Assembly: GCA_903916135.1 (NCBI GenBank)
Contig: CAIWVT010000611.1
Coordinates: 1 to 17,492 of the forward strand
DNA: 17,492 nucleotides
Direction: 5' to 3'
From: an uncultured bacterium
Lineage (GTDB): Bacteria; Bacteroidota; Bacteroidia; Bacteroidales; CAIWKO01
Part shown: piece by piece, positions 1 to 7,729 of the stretch
How positions within the stretch are numbered: the first letter of the stretch is position 1
Layout: each line of letters opens with the position of its first letter
The notes under the pieces: model-generated
Databases searched by the model: none
Told to the model about the DNA's origin: nothing
What the model saw: the letters and a program-made list of their open reading frames with translations, nothing else
Made by a program: the position numbers and the translations under genes

Positions 1-2
1 AC

Positions 3-644
3 TTGACCTATACCATACATTTCCAAAACACGGGCAACGCCGAAGCCTACAACATTTATATCTTGGATACTTTGGATGCGCATCTCGACCTAAGCACCTT
101 GGAAATGGTGGCTGCGAGCCATCCCTATAGCGTGGAGATATTGAACTCAACACAGAAAGATGTGCTGAAATTCTTTTTTCCCAACATCATGTTGCCCGAT
201 AGCGGCAGCAACCAAATGTTGAGCAATGGTTTTGTCAGTTATAAGATACGCCCATTGGCAAACTGTGTCGAAGGCACGATTATCACCAATCTAGCGGATA
301 TTTATTTTGATTACAATCCCGCCGTCCCCACCAATATGGTGCAGAATCAAATTCCACTCATCCTCGGCGTGAACCAAGAAACCATCCCCAGCACCCGCGA
401 CCGAGTGATTCCGAATCCCGTAAGCCAACAAGCCACCCTCACTTATGCAGTGCCCGAACAAGGCAAAACCGTGATTAAACTCTTTGACATCACGGGCAAA
501 GAAACCTTAAGCCTGCTCCATCAAGACCTCTGCCAAGGCGAACATCATCTGTCTTTCGACTGTAAAGATTTGAAATCGGGTATCTATTTCATCAGGATAA
601 CCACCAATCGGTCGTCATCGGTGGTGAAATTGGTGAAGCTATAA
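3..644 (+). CDS. T9SS-secreted surface protein, C-terminal part (5' end outside the window)
   Basis: This is the 3' end of a gene entering from the left; base 3 is simply the first full codon (TTG, Leu) and not a start. The visible 213 residues hold a DUF11/DUF7619-like beta-sandwich (about residues 1-120, motif HFQNTGNAEAYN, ending near YFDYNPA). A type A T9SS sorting domain follows (about 131-213: NPVSQQATLTY, FDITGKE, LKSGIYFIRI, final VVKLVKL). Known of the family: such tails direct export across the outer membrane and attachment to the cell surface. The complete paralog at 1445-3880 has the same 642-bp end with no length difference, so this gene probably had a similar layout of signal peptide, Ig/PKD-like repeats and sorting tail. 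The adhesive or structural role is inferred; no catalytic motif is visible. Confidence 0.85.
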   Translation: MTYTIHFQNTGNAEAYNIYILDTLDAHLDLSTLEMVAASHPYSVEILNSTQKDVLKFFFPNIMLPDSGSNQMLSNGFVSYKIRPLANCVEGTIITNLADIYFDYNPAVPTNMVQNQIPLILGVNQETIPSTRDRVIPNPVSQQATLTYAVPEQGKTVIKLFDITGKETLSLLHQDLCQGEHHLSFDCKDLKSGIYFIRITTNRSSSVVKLVKL

Positions 645-654
645 GGGAGATAAA

Positions 655-719
655 ATTCCAAATACCAAGCTTCAAATACCAAACACTACGAATTACGAAT
701 TTGCGAATTACGAATGTCG
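655..719. repeat. Low-complexity intergenic repeat (AAATACCAA and GAATTACGAAT words)
   Basis: Between the stop codon and the terminator lie two kinds of short repeated words. CAAATACCAA-like words occur at about 655-686, and ATTACGAATT-type words occur three times at about 688-717. The downstream paralog has a different, GC-rich hairpin in the same place, so this is an inserted or expanded element and not part of the gene. A similar CAAATACCAA-type run occurs in reverse orientation at about 14711-14757. No coding potential is visible. Confidence 0.6.
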
Positions 720-728
720 CAATAAAAT

Positions 729-759
729 AAAAAGCTCACTTTACCGGTGGGCTTTTTTA
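729..759 (+). terminator. Rho-independent terminator of the first T9SS gene
   Basis: Stem AAAAAGCTCAC (729-739) pairs with GTGGGCTTTTT (747-757) through one G-U pair, around a 7-nt loop, and runs into a T tract. The same hairpin stands after the paralog at 3929-3960, with a different loop. Confidence 0.8.
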
Positions 760-762
760 TTG

Positions 763-840
763 TTCTACTGTTGAGGGTTCTTAGTGTATCTTTGTGGTCT
801 TAGTGTCTCAGTGGTTTTTTCATTTTGGTTTTAGGAGGTT
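763..840. repeat. Downstream flank shared with 3963-4083 (TTAGTGTATCTTTGTGG words)
   Basis: This stretch after the first terminator aligns with the stretch after the second one: TTGAGGGT.CTTAGTGTATCTT.GTGGTCTTAG, and later the GTGGTTTT.GGAGGT.GCT end. The duplication therefore covers gene end, terminator and roughly 80-100 bp beyond. The words themselves (TTAGTGTATC, TTTGTGGTC, TTAGTGTCTC) are internally repetitive. Confidence 0.55.
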
Positions 841-855
841 GCTTAATTTCAAAAC

Positions 856-898
856 TCCAACTGACCGCTTCCCCAAAAGATGGGGTCAGTTTTTTTTA
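856..898 (+). terminator. Second hairpin with T tract (terminator-like)
   Basis: AACTGACC (859-866) pairs perfectly with GGTCAGTT (884-891), followed by eight T residues. An alternative inner stem, CCCC (871-874) with GGGG (882-885), could form. It lies between the first terminator and the 21-bp array. It may be a back-up terminator, or the end of a small untranslated transcript that I cannot otherwise identify. Confidence 0.6.
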
Positions 899-941
899 TA
901 CCGCTCATTCTGCATAGGGTAAACAAAAAAATAAAATAGTT

Positions 942-1277
942 CCTATAACAACGAGGCTGATTGAAACAACAACGAGGCTGATTGGAACAACAACGATAAT
1001 GATTGGAACAACAACGATAATGGTTGGAACAACAACGATAATGGTTGGAACAACAACGATAATGATTGGAACAACAACGAGGCTGATTGGAACAATAACG
1101 AGGCTGATTGGAACAACAACGAGGCTGGTTGTCATAACAACGATGGTGATTGGAACAACAACGATGCTGGTTGCCATAACAACGATGATGATTGGAACAA
1201 CAACGATGCTGGTTGTCATAACAACGATGATGATTGGAACAACAACCATGGTGATTGGAACAACAACCATGGTGAAA
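942..1277. repeat. Tandem array of sixteen 21-bp units, consensus GGAACAACAACGATNNTGATT
   Basis: Sixteen consecutive units of exactly 21 bp run from 942 (first unit degenerate) to 1277, with no insertion or deletion. The first half of the unit, GGAACAACAACGA, is nearly invariant. Changes are concentrated in the last eight bases: GGCTGATT, TAATGATT, TAATGGTT, TGATGATT, TGCTGGTT. Units starting at 1152, 1173, 1194 and 1215 form a 42-bp higher-order repeat in which GGAACAAC-type units alternate with G(T/C)CATAAC-type units. Because 21 is a multiple of three, long open frames appear on both strands; they encode only W-N-N-N-D or V-V-V-P repeats, have no plausible start signals, and are not called as genes. 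The array ends about 84 bp upstream of the promoter-like site for the next gene. Confidence 0.9.
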
Positions 1278-1360
1278 GGAGAAACTACCATTTTTTTCCT
1301 TCCTCAGCCCTCTGTTTGCTGATATCTATATCTATTTTCGAAAGAAATATCACTTTTTTA

Positions 1361-1391
1361 TTGCATAATCCAAAGTTTTTGAGTACCTTTG
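1361..1391 (+). promoter_or_regulatory. Bacteroidota-type promoter of the T9SS gene at 1445
   Basis: TACCTTTG at 1384-1391 matches the Bacteroidota -7 consensus TAnnTTTG. A TTG at 1361-1363 lies 20 nt upstream, at the usual distance for the -33 element. Transcription would begin around 1396-1400, leaving a leader of about 45-50 nt before ATG 1445. It lies downstream of the 21-bp array, so the array would not be in this transcript. Confidence 0.6.
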
Positions 1392-1444
1392 ACGTTTTAT
1401 ATAATAATAAATTACGTTTTTTTTATTCATTAAATATTTGCATC

Positions 1445-3880
1445 ATGAAAAAGCTTTATGTTTTCTTTCTAAGTATGCTTTGCGGGCTTGCATTTGCTCA
1501 AGCACAATGCACCCTCACGGTTAATTCGTATCCATCAACGTCTGTATGTGCCGACTCTTGTGTTTTTATGCACGTTACTGGAGCCAACACCTATCAATGG
1601 ATGCCCGGCAATATGACCGGACCGGATGTGATGGTTTGCCCCATAGTAACCACCTCTTATACGGTTACAGGGACTGATTTAAGTAGCAATACATGTTCGG
1701 CGTATGCGGTGGTTAATGTTTATCCATCTCCTACGGCTCCGCTTGTTGGGTTAATTACTCCACCTACGTGTTCAAGTGCTACAGGAAGTGTTGTGTTGAA
1801 TGGTTTGCCTGCGACTGGAACATGGGTATTGAAAAGAACACCGGGAAATGTTGTTACAACGGGTTCGGGTGTTAGCACAACTATTAGTGGCTTGCCTCAA
1901 GGAAGTTATACGTTTACAGTAACGAACGCAAATGGATGTGTTTCGCCTCCTTCTGCTGTCGTTGTTATAGTTTTGGTGAATAATACTTTTTCAATTACGG
2001 TAACTCCGCCTAATGACACTGTGGCAGCAGGGCAATGCACCACATTTCAGATAACCACGGCAGGCACCTACCTTTGGTCGCCAGCTCTTGGATTGAACAC
2101 CAATGTGGGTTCCACTGTTATCGCCTGCCCCACTACCACCACTACTTACACCGTTACAGGCTCCAACAGTTTTGGCTGCACCGGAACAACGCTTGTTACC
2201 GTGCAAATCACGGGTACTCACATAGAAGATGTTTCGGGCAGCAGTCCGTGTCATCTGCCCTATTTAGCCATATTAAATATCATGGATGATTTTGTGCAAC
2301 ATAATGACACTATTCTCTACAACTTGAATTATGGCGATGGCATGGACACCACCTTCACTATGATATATCAAAACGACACAGCACCTATGGCATCCGTCAC
2401 TCATGCTTACACCGCTATGGGCACCTACTCCCCTTGGGCAATTTTGCAGCATACCGATGGGCTGGCAGATACCATTTACACCCAAAACCTCATCGTGGCA
2501 AGCGACACTTGCGGCGATATTTCGGGAAAGGTTTTCGTTGATGTTAATTCAAATTGCATAGCAGATGTTGGTGATACTCCCGTAAGTAACCAATTCATAA
2601 AATTATACTATGGTACTACTTTACTACAGGCACAATTTACGGATGCAAATGGTTATTATTCTTTTACTGTTGCAAATGGCAATTACACTGTGGTTATTGA
2701 CAGTAGTTATCTTACTTCTTATACATTGCAATGTCCTGTAGGTGGGAGTTATGCTATTTCAGGCATTCCTGCAACAAACAAAAACTTTGGATTGGCTTAT
2801 CTCCCGGGCTTTGATTTGTATGGTATTTTTACAGCAGGCGGAACATTTCGTCCGGGAAGTTTTTCTCATTTCACCTTTACAGTTGGCAATTTTCAATCAA
2901 TCGGTACTGATGCTTCTGTAAAGGTGTATATGGATGCCGGAACAACATTTACTTCTGCAAATCCTGCGCCTACATCCATAAACGGAGATACCATTACATG
3001 GACCATAATAAATTTAGCTACCCCAAGCAATCCGTTCAGAAATTTTCTTGTTTATGTTATGGATTCTCCAACTTTAGTTATTGGCGATTCGGTTCATTAT
3101 TGTATGACTGTTACTCCAACAATTGGGGATATCAATCCTTTAAATAATAACAGTTGTGCTAAATGGCCCTGCACCAATTCTTATGATCCGAATGCAAAAA
3201 CAGTTAGCCCCGCTGGAGATATAACTAAAAACACCGACCTGACTTATACCGTCCATTTCCAAAATACCGGCAATGCCGAAGCCTACAATATTTATATATT
3301 GGATACTTTGGATGCGCATCTCGACTTGGGCACCTTGAAAATGGTGGCTGCGAGTCATCCCTACAGTGTGGAGATTTTGAATTCGAATCAGGATAACATA
3401 TTAAAATTCTTCTTCCCCAACATTATGTTGCCCGATAGTGGGAGCAATCAAATGTTGAGCAATGGTTTTGTCAGTTATAAAATACGTCCCTTGCAGAACT
3501 CAACCATAGGAACGATTATCACCAATGCTGCGGATATTTATTTTGATTATAATCCCGCCATCTCCACCAATATGGTGCAGAATCAGATTTCAACAAGTAT
3601 CGGCGTAAAAGAAGAAACCATTAGCAGCACCCGCGACCGAGTGATACCGAATCCCGTAAGCCAACAAGCCACTCTAACTTATGCAGTGCCCGAACAAGGC
3701 AAAACTTTGATTAAACTCTTTGACATAACGGGCAAAGAAACCCTAAGCCTGCTCAATCAAGACCTCGACTTAGGCGAACATCATCTGACTTTCGACTGCA
3801 AAGATTTGAAATCGGGTATCTATTTCATCAGGATATGCACAAGTCGGTCATCATCGGTGGTGAAACTGGTGAAGCTTTAA
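1445..3880 (+). CDS. Multidomain T9SS-secreted surface protein (811 aa)
   Basis: I start at ATG 1445 because it opens a clear signal peptide (MKKLYVFFLSMLCGLAFAQA) just downstream of a good promoter. The frame stays open further upstream but has no ATG there. Approximate layout: Thr/Val/Pro-rich Ig-like repeats 22-255, a PKD-like domain 260-342 (NYGDGMD, HAYTAMGTY), an SdrD-B/carboxypeptidase-regulatory-like domain 357-445 (SGKVFVDVNSNCIADVGDT, FTDANGYYSF), a DUF11/DUF7619-like domain 578-710 (SYDPNAKTVSP, HFQNTGNAEAYN) and a T9SS type A sorting domain 729-811. Known of such architectures: exported across the outer membrane and surface-anchored or released, often adhesive. No enzyme motif is visible. 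The last 214 codons match the upstream paralog without a gap. Base composition changes along the gene, with an AT-richer block at about 2520-3180, suggesting mosaic origin by recombination between paralogs. Specific function unknown. Confidence 0.9.
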   Translation: MKKLYVFFLSMLCGLAFAQAQCTLTVNSYPSTSVCADSCVFMHVTGANTYQWMPGNMTGPDVMVCPIVTTSYTVTGTDLSSNTCSAYAVVNVYPSPTAPLVGLITPPTCSSATGSVVLNGLPATGTWVLKRTPGNVVTTGSGVSTTISGLPQGSYTFTVTNANGCVSPPSAVVVIVLVNNTFSITVTPPNDTVAAGQCTTFQITTAGTYLWSPALGLNTNVGSTVIACPTTTTTYTVTGSNSFGCTGTTLVTVQITGTHIEDVSGSSPCHLPYLAILNIMDDFVQHNDTILYNLNYGDGMDTTFTMIYQNDTAPMASVTHAYTAMGTYSPWAILQHTDGLADTIYTQNLIVASDTCGDISGKVFVDVNSNCIADVGDTPVSNQFIKLYYGTTLLQAQFTDANGYYSFTVANGNYTVVIDSSYLTSYTLQCPVGGSYAISGIPATNKNFGLAYLPGFDLYGIFTAGGTFRPGSFSHFTFTVGNFQSIGTDASVKVYMDAGTTFTSANPAPTSINGDTITWTIINLATPSNPFRNFLVYVMDSPTLVIGDSVHYCMTVTPTIGDINPLNNNSCAKWPCTNSYDPNAKTVSPAGDITKNTDLTYTVHFQNTGNAEAYNIYILDTLDAHLDLGTLKMVAASHPYSVEILNSNQDNILKFFFPNIMLPDSGSNQMLSNGFVSYKIRPLQNSTIGTIITNAADIYFDYNPAISTNMVQNQISTSIGVKEETISSTRDRVIPNPVSQQATLTYAVPEQGKTLIKLFDITGKETLSLLNQDLDLGEHHLTFDCKDLKSGIYFIRICTSRSSSVVKLVKL

Positions 3881-3921
3881 GGGGGAAATACCCCCCGCCT
3901 GCGTGACGCAGTCGGGCAGGC
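3881..3921. repeat. GC-rich palindromic element after the T9SS gene
   Basis: GGGGG (3881-3885) can pair with CCCCC (3891-3895). CTGCGT-G-ACGCAG and the outer GCCTGC (3897-3902)/GCAGGC (3916-3921) make nested alternative hairpins. The element sits between stop codon and terminator exactly where the paralog carries an unrelated AT-rich repeat, so it looks inserted. It is GC-rich against a low-GC background. Confidence 0.6.
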
Positions 3922-3927
3922 AAACAC

Positions 3928-3962
3928 AAAAAAAGCTCACTTCAAGGGTGGGCTTTTTTTAT
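3928..3962. terminator. Bidirectional terminator between convergent genes
   Basis: AAAAAGCTCAC and GTGGGCTTTTT form the same stem as at 729-757, with loop TTCAAGG. The A run on the left and T run on the right let it serve both the + strand T9SS gene and the - strand endonuclease gene ending at 4100. Confidence 0.75.
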
Positions 3963-4005
3963 TGTTCTATTGTTGAGGGTGCTTAGTGTATCTTAGTGGT
4001 CTTAG

Positions 4006-4046
4006 TCCTGTCCCGTACCGCACCTGTCCCGCACTGAAAGTCGGGA
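4006..4046. repeat. About 41-bp GC-rich insertion with direct repeat and hairpin
   Basis: Compared with the otherwise similar flank at 763-840, this copy has about 41 extra bases after CTTAG. It contains CCTGTCCCG twice, 16 bp apart (4007-4015 and 4023-4031), and a hairpin TCCCG-c-ACT-gaa-AGT-CGGGA (4027-4046). It resembles a small palindromic mobile element, but I cannot assign it to a named family. Confidence 0.5.
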
Positions 4047-4099
4047 GTCTCCGTGATTTTTTATTGTGGTTTTCGGAGGTGGCTCTAAACGGATAAGCC

Positions 4100-6292
4100 T
4101 TATTCCGGCATCAGCATCAGCTTCGATGACTGAATCACGAAATCCTTGGCAAGGAGTTTATAGACATAGATTCCCGGGCTGAGATGCGGAAGATGAACCG
4201 TCGTTTGTGTTTTGTTATCCGTGAGTGGCAAAGAATATACCTTCACGCCTAAGAAATTATACAACTCAAATCTCGCATCCTGCAATGGTTTTGTGATGAG
4301 ATTCACCGTTCCTTTGCTTGGATTTGGAAACAGTTGCATTGATTCCGTTGCGAAGGATGTATTCACCGTCAAAGAAGAATTCGAATCAAAGTTAAACAGA
4401 TTCACCCATTCAGGATGGTCAATAAACAAATTGCGATTCAACTGCACGGCATAAATATCGTCGTTGCGTGCAATTTCCCAATTGTCGGGTGGGTCTTGTG
4501 TGTTCCATTCTTTCAGCAGATTGATGTCTTGCCCATATAATATGGAAGCATCAATGGTGTCGGGCACAAACCACGGATTGCCGCTCACACCATCGTAGCA
4601 CAGCACCTGATAGAACATCGCACGGGCACAATCGCCTTTCACGCCATCCCGCGGCTCAAACACCACGTGATTCAACGAATCGAGACCTTTTTTACCCAAC
4701 AGATATTGATATTGCACCGTTACAACTTTTCCCAAAGGAAGATTGGAGCGATACACATTAATCTTATTTTGATTGACAGGCATCAGATTGTGATAATCGG
4801 CATACTCGGGCAAAGAGGTATAATTGCCATAGTTATAGGTAGGCATCCAGCTTTCGCAATACACATGCTCGCGACTATACACCGTGAACGCAAAAGGTTC
4901 GTTATACACATATTTCTCCCCCGAATAGGCGCAAGAAAGCACCTTCCTACTTTGACCACTCACAACCGTATCTCTGCTCTCGAAACTGTTGATTAAATAC
5001 AAATCATAATCGCTATAATAAAGCGTAGTGTGAACATTCACTAAATAGTGCAAATCCAACCACAAGGTAGGCGACAGTATATTGATACCATCATAATAGG
5101 TACCTATCATATTGACAAGCGTGGTCGTATCGCGTGAAGCAACCGACGAGGTCAGGTAGTTTTGATAGCCATTATAACCATTCGCAGCATATACTTTGAG
5201 ATAATAATGCGTGTTTGCCACCACATTGCTGGGATAGAAATATCCCGCTGCACCCACAAAGCACACTTGCGCACCGCCAATATAATCTCCTTTCAAATAC
5301 GTTTGACCATCCAAAGGTTCTTCTGTAATCGGGGAATCTTTCTTGAGAACGATATAGGTATCGGGTACGCTATCACCATCAGCGAAGTCCACCCTGAATT
5401 TATAAGATTTCACATCTGAAAGACTTAGATTGTTAGCAGGATTGGCGGGTTCAGTAGCGCAACAACCTTTCACTGCCCATAGATTCACATCGTAGGGATT
5501 ATTATCTACATCATTATTCACAAGGGACATGGCGGCGATTTTAGTTCCATCGGCACCACTGCCAACAAAGTTAAGCGTAAACGTAGCAGAATCATTAGGA
5601 GGCACATTGAGGGGGATGTTTGTAACGCTAAACATGGCAGCATCCACCCCTGAGAAATTGGCAGCCGTAATGCGCAGTGTTGAGTCCAATCCCGAATTGA
5701 TAACTCTGAACACCGAAGATGCGGCATTGCCAATGATGGCTGTCGTCGAGTTTGGAATTAAAAGATTATTGAGTTTAAGTTTCATGTTGGCATCGGGTCC
5801 GGGAGGGCGTTTCTTCACCGTGATATCATCTATGCACACATTGCCCGATGACTTGGCAGTATAATAAAATCGAACATAGCGACTATTTGCCAACAGCAAA
5901 TCTTTAAATGGGGCAGCATTTGTGATGCTCGTATTTGGGATGTTTGCATCCGTGAATGTCCTAACAGTGTTCCATACGGTGCCATTCACAGATTGTTGAA
6001 TGGTGAAGGTGCCCCCAATGAAAGAAGCACCGCGCAAATAATAAATTAAAGTATCCGGCTCGTCCACAAAGTTGATGGTAAGATATATCCCCGTCCCATC
6101 AAACTTAATCGCATTGGGTGCCGAATGATAATAACTTGACGAAGTATAGTAGCCTGTGATGTTAGTTGACCATCCAATAGGTATCGTTCCGGGTGTGCAA
6201 TCCCAAAATGTGGGCAAGCCGGTTTGAGCCTGAAGCTGCATACCCGTTATAGCAACAAAGACAAAAAGAATAAATCGTAAGAGGTGTTTCAT
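4100..6292 (-). CDS. Secreted endonuclease I (EndA/NucM-type) with T9SS sorting domain (730 aa)
   Basis: Predicted to cut DNA or RNA outside the cell. After a signal peptide (residues 1-22, ending LQAQ) come a jelly-roll-like region (about 25-160), an Ig-like/choice-of-anchor-D-like domain (about 175-276) and a fibronectin-like region (about 285-390). The endonuclease I domain follows at about 395-635. Its family motifs are in order: SREHV (473-477, with the Glu-His pair at the expected catalytic place), DYHNLMP (499-505), YRSN (514-517), KGDCARAMFY (552-561), NLLKEWN (591-597), ARND (608-611) and NRNLFIDHPEWV (619-630). A type A T9SS tail occupies 652-730 (LFPNPSKGTVNL, YNFLGVKVYS, LSPGIYVYKL). 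Stand-alone endonuclease I proteins are much shorter, so the front half is probably for binding or spacing. The gene follows the DUF5689 gene after a terminator at 6350-6387, so it may need its own promoter; no clear TAnnTTTG is visible in 6293-6349. Confidence 0.9.
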   Translation of the reverse strand: MKHLLRFILFVFVAITGMQLQAQTGLPTFWDCTPGTIPIGWSTNITGYYTSSSYYHSAPNAIKFDGTGIYLTINFVDEPDTLIYYLRGASFIGGTFTIQQSVNGTVWNTVRTFTDANIPNTSITNAAPFKDLLLANSRYVRFYYTAKSSGNVCIDDITVKKRPPGPDANMKLKLNNLLIPNSTTAIIGNAASSVFRVINSGLDSTLRITAANFSGVDAAMFSVTNIPLNVPPNDSATFTLNFVGSGADGTKIAAMSLVNNDVDNNPYDVNLWAVKGCCATEPANPANNLSLSDVKSYKFRVDFADGDSVPDTYIVLKKDSPITEEPLDGQTYLKGDYIGGAQVCFVGAAGYFYPSNVVANTHYYLKVYAANGYNGYQNYLTSSVASRDTTTLVNMIGTYYDGINILSPTLWLDLHYLVNVHTTLYYSDYDLYLINSFESRDTVVSGQSRKVLSCAYSGEKYVYNEPFAFTVYSREHVYCESWMPTYNYGNYTSLPEYADYHNLMPVNQNKINVYRSNLPLGKVVTVQYQYLLGKKGLDSLNHVVFEPRDGVKGDCARAMFYQVLCYDGVSGNPWFVPDTIDASILYGQDINLLKEWNTQDPPDNWEIARNDDIYAVQLNRNLFIDHPEWVNLFNFDSNSSLTVNTSFATESMQLFPNPSKGTVNLITKPLQDARFELYNFLGVKVYSLPLTDNKTQTTVHLPHLSPGIYVYKLLAKDFVIQSSKLMLMPE

Positions 6293-6349
6293 ATTAGCTG
6301 GACTTTAGTAAGCAATGTGTTTTTAAATGTTCTTTTGCATCTCATATTT

Positions 6350-6387
6350 AAAAAAAGAAGCTACCTTTTTCATAAAGATAGCTTCCC
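6350..6387 (-). terminator. Terminator after the receptor/DUF5689 operon
   Basis: Read on the - strand, GAAGCTA (6385-6379) pairs with TAGCTTC (6363-6357) and is followed by seven T residues (6356-6350). It separates the receptor-lipoprotein transcript from the endonuclease gene, which might be made by read-through or from a separate promoter. Confidence 0.85.
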
Positions 6388-6406
6388 TATATAAAGAAAA
6401 AAGGTA

Positions 6407-7696
6407 TTAATTATGCTTTCCTTTTACCATAATACCACCAAGTTCCCATGTTGCTACATTGGAAGTTGTGCAGGTATATTTAAAAGCAATATGAACATTG
6501 GTTCCGGTTATTGCCGAAAGATCTACATCACCCGATAGGGTATTTGCCCATGCTCCAGCCGAAAGTGTAGCTGTGGTTATTTCTGTCCAAGTTGATGTTG
6601 TTGGGTCGCCCGATACATAATCGTTAGAATAATAAACTCTTAATGAACCATCACCGGCTGCACCGTAGTTCATCATAGTAAAGAATTTCAAAACTTCATG
6701 CGTATAATTATCAAGATTCATTGTAGGAGATATCAACCAGTCTTCGTTAGCTGAGTAAACTCCTGCAGTATAGCCCGAAATTTTTGCAAATGTGCTTCCG
6801 CTGTATGATGATGCAGCCCATACTTCATTACCAGTCACATTGTATTGGGTAAAAGTACCCATAGTTCCGCTTGCAAAACTTTCGTTCACGAGTAATTGCG
6901 TAGAATAATCAAATCCAACTAAGTCGTTCAAATCACGAATGTATAATTGTAAATCTGTACCAAAAACTCCAAGGATTCCAGTAATACTTCCTGTACTATC
7001 AGGTATTAGGGTAGCACGAAATGTTGCGTAATTACTGGTTCGCAATATCAACGTATTTGTCCCATCGGATATAGTACGGTTTGTACTTACTAAAGCATCA
7101 GAAAAAGGCATAGCTACATCAACAAAACGAACATTTTCTAATTTAATTAGCGTTCCTAAATCATTAGAGGTAATCGTTGGAATAGTAACAACCTTGGCAA
7201 CAGGAATAGCACCAGGCAGTTCGTGTAGAAACAAATATTGGCTCATGAGTACACTAGGAATTCTGCCTATTGTACCGCTATAAGGCATTCCAAGCTGAGT
7301 CATTCCATTATAATCCCCTAAAAACAAACCTTTGCATTTTACATAAATTCGCTGTCCTAAAGGATACATATTATACATATTAGTAGCATCAAGAGAGATT
7401 AACAAACCGCCTGATGTATCCTGAATATATAAGCTCTTGTAAATATTTCCTGTTGCATCACTGGAAACAACAATCCCGGTTACATAGACATCATCGTTAA
7501 TACTGTCAAGTTGTGCAAGCACCGTATGCCTGTTTTTAAGGGCTTTGATACTGATTATACTTGCACCATCGGGCAATTGAAACATAGGAACATTAACTGG
7601 GGGTACATCAAAGTTCTTGGAACAACCTGCCAAAAAGATTGCGGGAACGATCAGAAGCAGTACCCAGATTTTTCTTATTACATTGAGTGTTTTCAT
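6407..7696 (-). CDS. DUF5689-domain surface lipoprotein (429 aa)
   Basis: A lipoprotein signal ends in a clear lipobox, FLAGC, with the lipid-carrying cysteine at residue 25. Residues about 45-262 look like DUF5689 (GASIISIKAL, DDVYVTGIVVSSD, YKSLYIQDTSGGLLISLD, YPLGQRIYVKCKGLFLGDYNG, then LQLYIRDLNDLV). Residues about 268-429 look like a choice-of-anchor-J/cleaved-adhesin beta-sandwich (DWLISPTMNLDNY, SLRVYYSNDY, WTEIT, WELGGIMVKG). The gene starts 33 bp after the receptor stop codon, in the same direction and with no terminator between them, so the two are very likely co-transcribed. Its position beside a TonB-dependent receptor is like that of SusD-type lipoproteins, although it is not SusD-like in sequence. 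A role in binding substrate, here perhaps nucleic acid or nucleotides, is inferred from the neighbouring nucleases. Confidence 0.85.
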   Translation of the reverse strand: MKTLNVIRKIWVLLLIVPAIFLAGCSKNFDVPPVNVPMFQLPDGASIISIKALKNRHTVLAQLDSINDDVYVTGIVVSSDATGNIYKSLYIQDTSGGLLISLDATNMYNMYPLGQRIYVKCKGLFLGDYNGMTQLGMPYSGTIGRIPSVLMSQYLFLHELPGAIPVAKVVTIPTITSNDLGTLIKLENVRFVDVAMPFSDALVSTNRTISDGTNTLILRTSNYATFRATLIPDSTGSITGILGVFGTDLQLYIRDLNDLVGFDYSTQLLVNESFASGTMGTFTQYNVTGNEVWAASSYSGSTFAKISGYTAGVYSANEDWLISPTMNLDNYTHEVLKFFTMMNYGAAGDGSLRVYYSNDYVSGDPTTSTWTEITTATLSAGAWANTLSGDVDLSAITGTNVHIAFKYTCTTSNVATWELGGIMVKGKHN

Positions 7697-7729
7697 ATTA
7701 TTTGTTTTTTAGTTTTTATATTATTAAAA

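Noticed and set aside
905..1291. 128-codon open frame on the - strand with V-V-V-P-I repeats, and a similar + strand frame at 999-1322
   Set aside because: They exist only because a 21-bp, stop-free repeat keeps frames open. The products are pure repeats without signals or a real start context.
1316..1444. Upstream TTG start at 1316 for the large T9SS protein
   Set aside because: It would put 43 residues before a textbook signal peptide and would lie upstream of the predicted promoter; ATG 1445 is far better.
3881..4046. Remnant of an insertion sequence with transposase
   Set aside because: There are only short palindromes and a 16-bp direct repeat, with no transposase-like frame and no clear target-site duplication.
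5529..5864. 111-codon + strand frame opposite the endonuclease I gene
   Set aside because: It lies wholly antisense inside a gene with clear domain motifs and has no signal of its own.
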